Positions 55,188 through 64,000 of a stretch of 64,000 bases of DNA are shown here, one piece after another. Both the position numbers and the translations under genes were made by a program. The notes beneath the pieces were generated by a model, which had not been told where the DNA came from, searched no databases, and saw only the letters and a list, made by a program, of their open reading frames with translations. Origin of the DNA: Penicillus capitatus (lineage: Eukaryota; Chlorophyta); the NCBI GenBank assembly GCA_965649825.1, contig OZ287697.1:62001-126000 (forward strand), in the 5' to 3' direction. Every line of letters begins with the position of its first letter. The stretch's first letter is position 1.

Positions 55188-55192
55188 GCATA

Positions 55193-55978
55193 TGGGAAGA
55201 TCAGAGACAAGGGGTTCAGTGGCTTCGTAGTTGGTTGTAGAGACAAGAATGAACATCGTTTGTGTCCTCCTCGGTTGTAAGGATCGACATGAGTCCCTCT
55301 CTGTTTTTTGTGTATAACAAAGTTGAGCATTGTGTCACATCTTTAAAGAAGTTATACATGTCCTCGAGTAGTGTGCGCAAACATCTTTCTCCTTAGTTTT
55401 CGAACATGCCGTGTGACAAACTCAAATGCCAGGCAGATATATATCATCGAAGCAATGACAGTGTTGCGGCCCCGCCGCGCCAACGCGCAGAAACGCGAAC
55501 GACGATGAAGGCGTATCGACTACAAAGACTGTTTTCAACATTTGTCGTGCAGGTTACATAGCCACAGAATAGACAAACACGTCACATCAAACAAACGAGC
55601 ACGGTTCTGAGCCTCTTCTTTGTCAGCTGCGCGAAGGTGGACAGCTGTGACAGTGACAGATGATTTTGCAGTCGAATCGCACATGATGATGATTGGCACA
55701 AAAATGCGACAAAAGTCCGTGGCGAAGAAGAGAAAGCGTCGTGTGCGGATCGCAGCGGTCGATAAGAAAAGCAACGGAGGTGCTCAAAACAAGCACTTTT
55801 TGACATTATCCGAAACGCCACTTGACGCTTCACTGCTCGTGAAGAGTACACCTCAGCGAAGCTGTGGATTCGGCTTACCCCTGATTTTTTAGACAGTAAA
55901 GAACAGAGTGACTTGCTCAAAACCTCTGTCTCGATTCTGCTCGAAGCGGATCGGAAGTTCGTCTCCGAATCATGGCAG
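55193..55978. other. Intergenic, no supported gene
   Basis: About 790 bp between the LTR element and the DDX31-like gene. A + frame at 55620–55892 (90 codons, with 'KKRKRRVRIAAVDKKS') and an overlapping minus frame exist but neither has a motif or supporting splice sites. Confidence 0.4.
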
Positions 55979-57024
55979 ATGGGGAGTCGTTTCAAAAGAC
56001 AAAGAACACAGGTCCGCCAACACACACCCCTGTCCAATCAACCCCACTTCTCCGTTTTGCAGAGCAAGGCGAGGACCGAAGAGCAGCCGAGGGTCGCAGC
56101 GAAAGAGACGTCAAATGGTTTGCATGAGTGGAAGTCGGCACGAGATCTCTTTCCGTCTGACGACAATGTCTCTTTCCACGAGTGCGGCTTGGACGAGCGG
56201 CTCTGTAACGAATCGATGAGCGAAAAGCAATGGCAGCGGCCGACTGATGTGCAGCGATGGTTGACGTCTGCTGTATTGGCAGGCCATGATGTGATCTGTG
56301 GCGCTGGAAAGGGAACAGGAAAGACGAGTGGCTACATCCTTCCCATTGTCCAGCGTCTGATGCATCATCAGCCACGTCTGTCCCGTGCCGATGGCACACA
56401 TGCTGTCGTTCTCTGTCAGAATGTACAGGAGTGTCAGAAAACGGCAGAGATGTTTATGTCCATCATGAAGAAATGCTGCTGGTGGCTCACGTGCAGCGTC
56501 TTCGCTGGTCCCGTTCGATCCTGATTCGGCTATCCGGAGCGACGGACTGTTATAGGGGGTGAGAATCGAAACCATGAGAAATCACGTCTGAGGAAAGGAG
56601 TGACAGTTATGGTGACGACCGAGACGCGACTGCTGGATCATCTAGAGGTTACGCTATTGCACTCTGATGATTCGAGAATAGCAACGCTGTGCAGAATACG
56701 GCGGCGTTTGGGACGAGCAACGTGGAGATTTTTGTGGTGGACGAAGTTTCACTCTTGCTGTCTTCGAAGAGAGGGGGAAAACTCCGCAGAGCAAATCAGT
56801 TGCTTCAGAGCTCCTTGCAGTCTGGAGGGAAACAGAGAATGCAGAATGTCATTTGCACTTCTGGTTGGCATCCAGAATTGGCTTTTCTCTGCCTGTGCAT
56901 GCTTCGAAATCCAGTGAGCATTGGATTCAACTTCTGCCAAAGCAAAAACCGGAGATGGAGCGCGACAGTCGAGGGAAAGTGGACGTCGGAAGAGAAAGAG
57001 TCCAAGTCTAAGGAGAGGCAGTAA
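55979..57024 (+). CDS. Truncated, motif-decayed DEAD-box protein of DDX31/Dbp7 type
   Basis: Four exons (55979–56011, 56063–56507, 56556–56647, 56695–57024) sum to 900 nt, 299 aa in frame. Relationship to DDX31/Dbp7 (60S ribosome biogenesis helicase) is clear from 'AGGENRNHEKSRLRKGVTVMV', 'RLLDHLENTAAFGTSN' and 'RMQNVICTS…RNPVSI'. Only the first RecA domain is present; the second is missing. Walker A (GKGTGKT) and the Q-motif Gln survive. Motif Ia has become QNVQE (from PTREL), Ib TETR (TPGR), II VDEVS (DEAD) and III TSG (SAT). ATP hydrolysis and unwinding should therefore be lost. The open frame and intact splice sites argue against a simple old pseudogene; a repurposed paralogue or a young decaying copy are both possible. 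Confidence 0.75.
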
Positions 57025-58212
57025 CCGAAGCATGGATGATACGTGAGGCCGTCCGAGGTTGAAGGTCATTCTTTGTCGATCGAAAGCTGATAAGACTGTG
57101 ACAACTTTGTGATTGCTATTGTCATTACGCAGTCGTTTTAACAACCGATTCTTACAAAAGAGAGAGTCTTTCTTCCTTTACGCCCTTCCTTAAATACCTC
57201 CTGATCTGGAGGGGCGACTAATATGCCGTTGATCCGATGACTACAAATGCAATGATTACTCATCGTCCTAGTATTGTCTACAGGAGCCCACAACTATAAA
57301 GATCACACATCTTTTGTTATTTCTGATGACATTGCTCGCGAACTTGGACAGTTCAGTATGCTGCCAGAGATAATGGTTCCTCAGAGAGGTGAAAAGAAAA
57401 CGAAAAAGAGTCTCATCGTCAAAACAGGGACCAAGTGAGTGTATGAGATAGCATTTGGACAAATGAACGGGCAGTATTTATTCCGCGAACAAAATCGTGG
57501 CAGGAATAGAGTCGTCTTTAATCATCTGCGCATAAGTCAGTTGAAGTGTCCTTTTGGTTCTCTGGTAAAGAGAAGGTATTCAGGTTATCGCATCGACCAT
57601 ACTTTATGCGACAACTCGAACAGAGATCAACGACGAAGAGAGAGATCATTACAACAAGCTCGTGCAAACGCCGACATAGACCGTGCGCATTTCCAGGCAA
57701 TGCTGATCATACATTGGTACCGAGGCTAAACAGAGGGCCAGCTAAAAGTAAGTTATGGTTTGTTCCTATGTTCCTATCTAGCATGATGTGGGCTAGATGC
57801 GGGGTTTTGACAGTCGAAACTGAAGAGAGGGCTAAAGTGAAGATACACCTACCTTAGGTTATAAACCACTCATTGCTTTTCACTCGAGCGGCAAAATAGA
57901 GAGAGTGCTAGACTGCCTTGTCCACTGCGTCGAGAGGCGACATTATCGCCTTTATAAGGAACGACAATCACGAGATGTCATCCTTTTTTGTGCACAACAC
58001 GCGACGGTACAAATAACAGGGGTGAAGTCACACGCATCTCCTAGACACTTATGGAGGCGGCCAGGGATAGGCATCGTCGCCATTTTACAGTCAGAAATAC
58101 GGACGACGCCATCGTGAACACCATCCATCATTTCTATTCCGTGGCCATAATGAATACATGAAGGCCATTCCGTTTGCAGGCGAGATCGGACGGACACGTC
58201 GTGCCCATCAAG
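57025..58212. other. Intergenic, no supported gene
   Basis: Nearly 1.2 kb with only short open frames on both strands (for example + 57439–57729 and + 57546–57857, which overlap in different frames). No motif, RNA gene or repeat was recognised. A few of the last bases may be 5' leader of the ABC1 kinase gene. Confidence 0.45.
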
Positions 58213-60678
58213 ATGAACAACTCCGTTGCAGCATGTGGTCTCTTTGCCAGCAAACTGCCACCTCTCTACGCGGTCCCTCCTACTAGAGTCGCATATTTTA
58301 AGTCGCCACGTTTCCGAGATAGTCCCTCTCCGTTCAACACCTCCTTCGTATCTTTTCGTTCGAGAAGAAGTCGTCGACTGCGACGAGAGCTCGTTTCCGT
58401 CAAAGAGGTCAGTCACACTTGTCTCACTCCTTTATCCCAATAACACCTCTCTCCTATGTTTACCAGGTCGGAATTGCGGGAAGTGTGGAGAGCGCCCCTG
58501 AAGGAAATGGCAATGGGCTGTCTGTTGGCAACGGCGTTCTGGAAGATCTGCCGCCGCAAAAGACGAATGGAAGTGCGGCCATTGTTCCGGTGTCCTCAGT
58601 CAAAGCCATTGCCAGTGGTAATGGGGTGGATGTGACGACATGGACTGATCCCTGTACTGCCGGTCAAGTGGAAGCGTGTGCCGCACTTCGAGCCACAGAA
58701 TCGGATACGATCGATCCACCCCTCGAAGATAAATGGAGCAAACGCAAGACTTATAACTCATTACAGGTGTGCATCGCAGACATTGAACGACATGATGTGA
58801 CAGGTGGGTGTGTAGAGGACACTCGAAGTGTGGTCCTTCGCTTTCTCCTTCTTCCTGCAGCTCTGGTGGACGAATTCGCGTTTCAGTTATCCCCGAAACG
58901 GCTTCACTCCTGAAGCCATCTCAGAAAAGAAAAAGAAACTGGCAGCGTGGTTGCGGAAGGAATTGGTGCGTTCATGAGCGCAGAGATCGTTTGGGTATGA
59001 GTGAGGGTGTGGTGAAGGTGCGCCTGGGTCCAACCTTCATCAAGATCGGCCAACAGTTCTCGACTCGAGTCGACGTACTGTCACAGGAATTCATCAAAGA
59101 ATTGGAGCAGCTTCAAGACAACGTCCCTCCCTTCGACTCGCGTCTCGCCGTGCAGATCGTGGAAGAGAGTTACGGAAAGAAAATCAGCGATACGTTCGAG
59201 TACTTTAACAAGACCCCGATCGCCGCCGCCAGTTTGGGCCAGGTATGAGATCGGCAGACAGAACATAAGGATGGAACTAACAGCATCTGTAGGTGCATAT
59301 GGCACGGCTGAAGGGAGAGACGGTAGTCGTCAAGGTACAGCGACCAGGTTTGAAGGAACTGTTCGACATCGATCTGAAGAACATCCGTGTCCTGGCTCAG
59401 ATTCTGCAGTCCATGGATCCCAAATCGGATGGAGCGGCTCGCGATTGGGTGGCCATCTACGACGAATGCTCACGGATTCTGTACGAAGAGATCGATTACG
59501 TCAAAGAAGCGTCAAATGCCGAACAGTTTCGTGCGAATTTCGCAGAGGTGGATTGGGTCAAAGTGCCTCGAGTGTTCTGGGAGTACATCACACCAGAGGT
59601 ACTTGTCATGGAATACTGCCCAGGGACTAAAATCAACAACGCTGAGAAGATCGATGAGCTGGGCATGAACCGACAGCAGTTGGCTCGATACGCCGTCGAA
59701 TCCTACCTCCAACAAATCCTGAGACACGGATTCTTTCATGCCGATCCGCACCCGGGGAATGTGTCCGTGGATAACGTCAACGGAGGACGCCTGATTTACT
59801 ATGACTTTGGTATGATGGGGTCGATTCCTGGCAATGTGAAGGAGGGATTGGTGGAACTGTTCTATGGGGTCTACAAGAAAGACATAGAGAAATGCGTGGA
59901 GGCGTTGATGGAGATGGGTGTGTTAGTCAAGGGAGGTGACATGACAGCCATTCGACGAACAGGCCAATTTTTTCTGACGAGCTTTGAGGAACGGCTGAAG
60001 CAGCAGAGGGATGAGAGGGAGAATAATCCAGAGGCATACAAAAAGTCTTTCAAGCCGCAAAGAACGAAGGACGAATCGAAGGCGATGCGGAAGAAGATCT
60101 TGGCGAATATTGGCGAAGATCTGTTGGTGACGGCTGCCGATCAGCCGTTTCGATTTCCAGCCGAGTTTACCTTTGTCGTCCGTGCCTTCTCCGTTTTGGA
60201 CGGCATCGGCAAATCCCTTGACAATCGATTTGACATTTCTGAAATTGCGGCGCCCTACGCCAGGGATTTTGTCCTGGAGGGTCGCCCACAGCTGAAGAAA
60301 CTGCAGGAAGAGTTCAGTCGACGAGCCGCTCTGCAGAAACGCGCTGTACTGAATCTCTTCAAAGGACCGAATATGATTGAAGAAATGAATCTGTTGCTTG
60401 GACGAATGGAACGAGGAGAATTGAAACTCAGAGTGCGCGCCTTGGAAGCGGAACGGGCGCTGAGTCGCGTTGAATCGTGGCAATCGGCTTTGGGTAGCGC
60501 CGTCGTGGCATCGACCTTGGTGAACGTGGGCACGATGTTTCGTCTAAATTCTATGGGCTGGGCATCGGTCGTCACATTCACATTCGCCACCTTCTTTGCC
60601 CTGATGTCGATGGCCTCCTTCCTCAAGGTCAAATCGCTGGAGAAAAAAGAGAAACAGATAACGGGAGCGGCGGCGTAG
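58213..60678 (+). CDS. ABC1/ADCK (UbiB-family) atypical kinase, plastid type
   Basis: A kinase-like protein of the ABC1K family, which controls quinone and prenyl-lipid metabolism; plastid members sit in plastoglobules and thylakoids. Exon 1 (58213–58407) encodes a transit-like Ser/Arg/Phe-rich leader. Splicing joins 'VKE' to 'VGIAGSVES', then 'SLQ' to 'LWWTNSRFSYPRNGFTPEAISEKKKKLAAWLRKEL', then to 'VRLGPTFIKIGQQFSTR' with the invariant KxGQ motif. Next come 'IAAASLGQVHMARL' (the Ala-rich loop), 'VVVKVQRPG' (ATP-binding Lys), 'EIDYVKEASNAE', 'FFHADPHPGN' (catalytic loop) and 'YYDFGMMG' (the DFG). Two C-terminal hydrophobic helices ('ALGSAVVASTLVNVGTMF', 'VVTFTFATFFALMSMASF') anchor it to membrane. 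The last exon is 1.39 kb. All family motifs are intact. Confidence 0.92.
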
Positions 60679-60864
60679 CTTTTAGGAAGTCGACAGCGCC
60701 GTGCATTGATTCTTTATTGGACACATCCTTGTGATGCATATTGTTTGTTTGTTCGTTCGTTCGATGTCATCGACACAACGTCTATGAATCGTCCGTTTTG
60801 GTGGCAAAAGTGATGTGGTTTCTCATTGCTTCTGTTGTGGATGATCGCTCCTCTGAATCAAATG

Positions 60865-61806
60865 ATGTCAACGCCATGCCATGCAAGCGTCGTCACGATT
60901 CAAGCACATGTGCGATCCTTCCTCGTCCGCAGAGCCTTTCGACAATGCGTAAAGATATGGACACGATGACACGTGGCATCTTCCTTCTTATAGAAATCCG
61001 CCGCCTGTGTCATTCAGCGAGCGTGGAGGTCGTTTGTCAACCGGATGATCTACCGCTGCCTACGCGACAGTCTTCGCGCTCAGTAAGAGAAACGCACGGC
61101 GCGTGCTTGACATGATTGTGGCGTGACAGCAATGCAGGAGATGCTTCGGCGGCTCTGCGATATTTGAGCATTCGCGAAGCGACGCTCGCCGACGCCGCAT
61201 CCGGATTGCACGTCCGTTTGCGTCTCGGCGGCGCATCCTTTCCCCCAAGCATCTACTACAAGATTTTTACGCATCGCCCCATTGCCGACATTGGCGCCTT
61301 CGGACCACGTAACTATGCAAACGAAAACGGCGTCGATCCCTCGCCGACGTCTTATCCACATCCACGCGTCCGAGTGTCTTTGATGGGTACTGTGCAGGCG
61401 TACGTATTCGGAGGATTGGTATCAACGGGTAGAGAACAATCCGTGGAGATGCGTGGGTTACGTCTCGTTGCAGACGGACGCAGCGACTGAATCGGAGACG
61501 AAGCGGGTGGCGGCGGATTGGAGACACTTCGCAAGAGTCACGCGGCAGGCAGCACGCCAAAAGCAACGACAACGTCGAGCGCTTCAGTGGCGTGCATGGA
61601 TCGACGACACATCGTTCGAATCTCCCGAAGAAGAGGCGCTTCTCTCCTGGTGTACTGCCCTCGACTACGAAACCTACCTCTGGTACGCAGACAGACGGTT
61701 CGCGCCGAGAGGACATCGCCTCTGCAGGGAGTGGCAGAGCGACGGTTGGACAATGGGTTCATCCGAGATGGTGTCGTGCCCTCTATCTTACAAAACCGAT
61801 GTTTGA
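60865..61806 (+). CDS. IQ-motif protein of the C11orf65/MFI type
   Basis: Four exons (60865–60948, 60994–61082, 61130–61348, 61398–61806) sum to 801 nt, 266 aa in frame. Two IQ-like calmodulin-binding motifs open the protein ('VVTIQAHVRSFLVRRAF' and 'CVIQRAWRSFVNRMIYRCLRD'). The core is 'LADAASGLHVRLRLGGASFPPSIYYKIFTHRPIADIGAFGPRNYA', which closely matches animal C11orf65 (mitochondrial fission regulator/MFI). It continues with 'YSEDWYQRVENNPWRCVGY' across the third intron and a basic helical tail. In animals the protein is reported to inhibit Drp1-driven fission; family members are frequent in ciliated organisms. The function here is inferred only from similarity. Its end is 54 bp from the convergent FabD stop. 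Confidence 0.72.
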
Positions 61807-61860
61807 GTTTACACCGTCACCGTGTTTAGCGTTCTTCCAAAACCCACTTCGCTTGTCGCG

Positions 61861-63202
61861 TCATACCTCGACGGTTACGACTGGATGGCTTTTGTCGATG
61901 CGTTTGAAGATACCGGAGATGACGGCGCCCGGACCGAGCTCGTAGCTCTGGCTAAGGCCTCTCTCCAGCAGATGGCGCATGGACTGCTCCCATCGAACGG
62001 GCGATGTGACTTGCTCCGATAGAATCCGTTTGATCGTTACCGGATCAGAGTGTGGCTGGGCGTCGACATTCGAGACCACCGGAATCGACGGCGTCACGAT
62101 ATCCGTCGTTTCGAGTGCCTCTCTGAGAGCGTCAACGGCCGGTCGCATAAACGGCGTATGAAACGCTCCGGCGACCGCCAGCTTCACAGTCATACGTGCC
62201 TTAAACTCAGGCTTCGCTATCTCCTGTACGACCTCGCACGCCGCCTGGGATCCCGAAACGGTATAGTTCCCAGGGCACAGATAATTCGCAATCTGCACCG
62301 TCTCGCCATCGCCAGCACGAGCAGACGCCTCCGTGCACAGTGCATCCACCTAAGAACACATATAAGGAGCATCAGCCATACGGGAGTAGAGTGGGGTAGA
62401 TGGATGACCTTTTCGGATGCCAGTCCAATGACGCTCACCATTCCGGAGGTACTCGCATCGGCCGCCGCCTGCATGGCCTCTCCCCGTAGCTTCACCAATC
62501 GCAGTCCAGCTTCGAATCTAGAACGCGTATATCTCTTGTCGCGTCTTGGCGGAACGACAGCCACAGAGTGGGTCGACTCACGTCATCGCGTTGGCAAAAG
62601 TGAGAGCGGTGTACTCTCCGAGGCTCAGTCCACACGTCACATCACACTTCTTTAGCACTTCCTGCGCGAACAGCTGTATTGATCGGGCGTTTGTCATAGT
62701 GCGGCCTGTACTTCTCCGTGCTCGGCCTTCAGCTTCTCGACAGCTGCCAGGCTGGCGACGAATAGAGCGGGTTGGCTGAAGGCGGTCGAATCGAGTTTCT
62801 CTTTTGGACCGTCGACGCAGATCTGATACAGATCATAGCCCAGAATCGCCGTCGCTCTGTCAAAGAGCCCTTTCGCGGCGGGCACCGTTTCCACGACCTC
62901 CTGCGACACACATCGCCGCCGCCACTTTTCGAAGACGGCGATCACTTTCGCCATGCCGATTTTTTGAGCGCCCTGTCCAGGAAACAGAAACGCCACGGAC
63001 GGCCTGTACTCCGCAAATCCGCCGTCGTCAGCAGCGGCCTACCAAAAACCCTCAGATACAGAACCACACTCAAAGGCACGCTCGCCACGACAGAGGAGCC
63101 CCGAAGAGAAGATGTCGTGATCCGTGGAGTCCTCCATAGAGTCGTCCGGGTGATGTGGTGACACAGGGGCCGTCCACGAGGCAAGGAGGCAAAACAGGAC
63201 AT
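61861..63202 (-). CDS. fabD: Malonyl-CoA:ACP transacylase (FabD), plastid
   Basis: Loads malonyl groups onto acyl carrier protein for type II fatty acid synthesis. Minus-strand exons encode a transit-like leader from the ATG at 63202 ([16 protein letters not shown]…), then '[19 protein letters not shown]', '[46 protein letters not shown]', the nucleophile elbow '[10 protein letters not shown]' (GLSLGE in place of bacterial GHSLGE, as in plant and algal enzymes), '[15 protein letters not shown]', '[12 protein letters not shown]', '[10 protein letters not shown]' (catalytic His), and '[10 protein letters not shown]…[11 protein letters not shown]'. All catalytic elements are present. Introns fall near 62360, 62590 and 62700; the leader/mature junction is not fixed. 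It is head-to-head with UBA3, 41 bp between starts. Confidence 0.9.
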
Positions 63203-63243
63203 CACAGACGATACGTCCTTCAGAGTGCGTTCGTGCGTGCAGG

Positions 63244-64000
63244 ATGGACGTCTGCCTCTCCGACGATCGTCGTTGGTGTGCCCTCGACGCTCTGTTAACA
63301 CGGGAGGGCAACTCCGTCGGCGAGAATTTTGCAGCGAGTGACGAAACGCGTCTACTGCTGTCAGAGGTCGTCCGCGTTCTTGTCGTCGGTGCCGGAGGCC
63401 TCGGCTGTGAACTGCTGAAAGATCTTGCCCTGACGGGATTCCTCAATCTCGATGTGATCGATCTCGATACCATCGATGTCTCCAATCTCAACCGACAATT
63501 TCTCTTTGGGTGCGATACCGTCGCCTCGAGGCTACGTTAGGTCTGACGCGATGTAGACGTGACGATGTGGGGCGACCCAAAGCGGAGGTGGCTGCCGAGA
63601 AGATCCAGCGTCGGATTCCGGGCGTACATGTCACTCCACACTTCTGCAAGATCGAAGACAAACCGTCGGATTTCTACGAGACGTTTCATCTCATTGTACT
63701 GGGACTAGATTCATTGGAAGCCAGACGTTACATGAACTCCCTGGTCTGCAGCTTCGTGCAGTACGATGCCGAAGGCCATCCCGATCCGGCAACGGTAAAG
63801 CCGATGATCGACGGCGGTACCGAAGGATTCAGAGGACACGCAAGGGTGATACTCCCTGGCACCACACCCTGCTTCGAATGCACCTTGTGGCTCTTCCCCC
63901 CTCAAATCCACTATCCTATGTGCACACTGGCCGAGACCCCTAGGTGCGATGCCAAGGCCAAAATCGATCCCTCGTGAACCTGAAGGGCACAGGACGGCGG
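63244..64000 (+). CDS. UBA3: UBA3, NEDD8-activating enzyme E1 catalytic subunit (partial)
   Basis: The first exons of the catalytic subunit of the NEDD8 E1, which adenylates NEDD8 and passes it to UBC12 for cullin activation. The ATP-binding Rossmann motif is '[24 protein letters not shown]', then '[19 protein letters not shown]', and after an intron '[21 protein letters not shown]'. Further on are '[21 protein letters not shown]', '[34 protein letters not shown]' and '[10 protein letters not shown]', where the next intron probably begins near 63942. The GGTEGF..G.ARVI.PG…C.EC pattern is typical of UBA3. The catalytic Cys lies beyond the window. Head-to-head with fabD. Confidence 0.92.

Larger units (their letters stand above)
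53407..55192 (+). mobile_element. Non-autonomous LTR retrotransposon of TR-GAG type, with target-site duplication
   Basis: The element runs from 53412 to 55187 and is flanked by the 5-bp target-site duplication GCATA (53407–53411 and 55188–55192). Its two 237-bp LTRs begin TG and end CA and read as identical, indicating a recent insertion. Directly after the left LTR is TGGTTTCGGAGCG, a plausible primer-binding site starting with the TGG that pairs with a tRNA CCA end. A purine-rich GGCGGGAAG lies just before the right LTR. The only ORF encodes a Gag-like protein with a CCHC zinc knuckle. No protease, reverse transcriptase, RNase H or integrase is present in the 1.3-kb interior, so transposition would depend on a related autonomous element elsewhere. 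Confidence 0.93.

Noticed and set aside
55582-56037. 151-codon minus-strand ORF upstream of the DDX31-like gene
   Set aside because: Overlaps the first exon of a gene with clear family similarity; composition is Ser/Arg/Cys-rich like a chance frame, with no motif.
1-64000. tRNA or rRNA genes
   Set aside because: No stretch with a convincing B-box and cloverleaf, or conserved rRNA sequence, was found by eye.

Overview
This is a 64 kb piece of nuclear DNA from a photosynthetic, probably flagellated, eukaryote. The evidence is spliced genes with GT–AG introns, mostly 40–60 nt. The plastid proteins are a PSB33-type Rieske-like protein, PsbP, CHUP1, an ABC1 kinase, a plastid-type FabD and a small thylakoid-type protein. 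Eukaryotic machinery includes UAP56, HSF, SEC12, UBA3, an ANTH adaptor and a mitochondrial 2-oxoglutarate dehydrogenase E2. PSB33 and CHUP1 suggest a green-type plastid. PAN/Apple and Pmp-repeat membrane proteins are also common in free-living algae and protists. I cannot name the species. Splice models were built by hand. For ten genes (bL19m, AI-2E, thioesterase, UAP56, TPR protein, Cys-rich protein, P450, MATH/RING fusion, DDX31-like, IQ/C11orf65-like) the exon lengths sum to an intact frame.

Layout. 0–9 kb: LRRC40-like (partial), bL19m, AI-2E-type permease, PsbP, type II thioesterase, an unrecognised gene, PSB33-like, an EFHB-like candidate. 9.5–18.4 kb: CHUP1-like, E2o, TPR protein, UAP56, two small genes, one of them a conserved-looking Cys-rich protein. 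18.4–24.9 kb: gene-poor, holding one cytochrome P450 bracketed by two inverted copies of a ~168 bp repeat. 24.9–26.7 kb: a fusion of USP7-like recognition modules with an MDM2-type RING. 27–36.5 kb: ANTH adaptor, conserved hypothetical, SDR, small thylakoid-type protein, HSF, PAN-domain secreted protein, GPATCH11-like. 36.9–41.1 kb: an intronless 1391-aa Dicer-like RNase III protein. 41.2–50.1 kb: SEC12/PREB-like, a small hypothetical, and a giant Pmp-repeat multi-pass membrane protein. 50.1–55.2 kb: gene-poor DNA with tandem repeats and a perfect hairpin, a two-TM protein gene, and a young 1.8 kb LTR retroelement carrying only a Gag-like ORF (TR-GAG type). 56–64 kb: a truncated, motif-decayed DDX31-like helicase, ABC1 kinase, IQ/C11orf65-like protein, FabD, and the start of UBA3.

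Genes are very tightly packed. At least seven head-to-head pairs have start codons 19–95 bp apart, which implies shared bidirectional promoters. The window is mostly housekeeping plastid, mitochondrial and secretory genes. The most unusual items are the MATH/USP7-UBL/MDM2-RING fusion, the intronless Dicer-like protein with a dead first RNase III domain, and the Gag-only LTR element.
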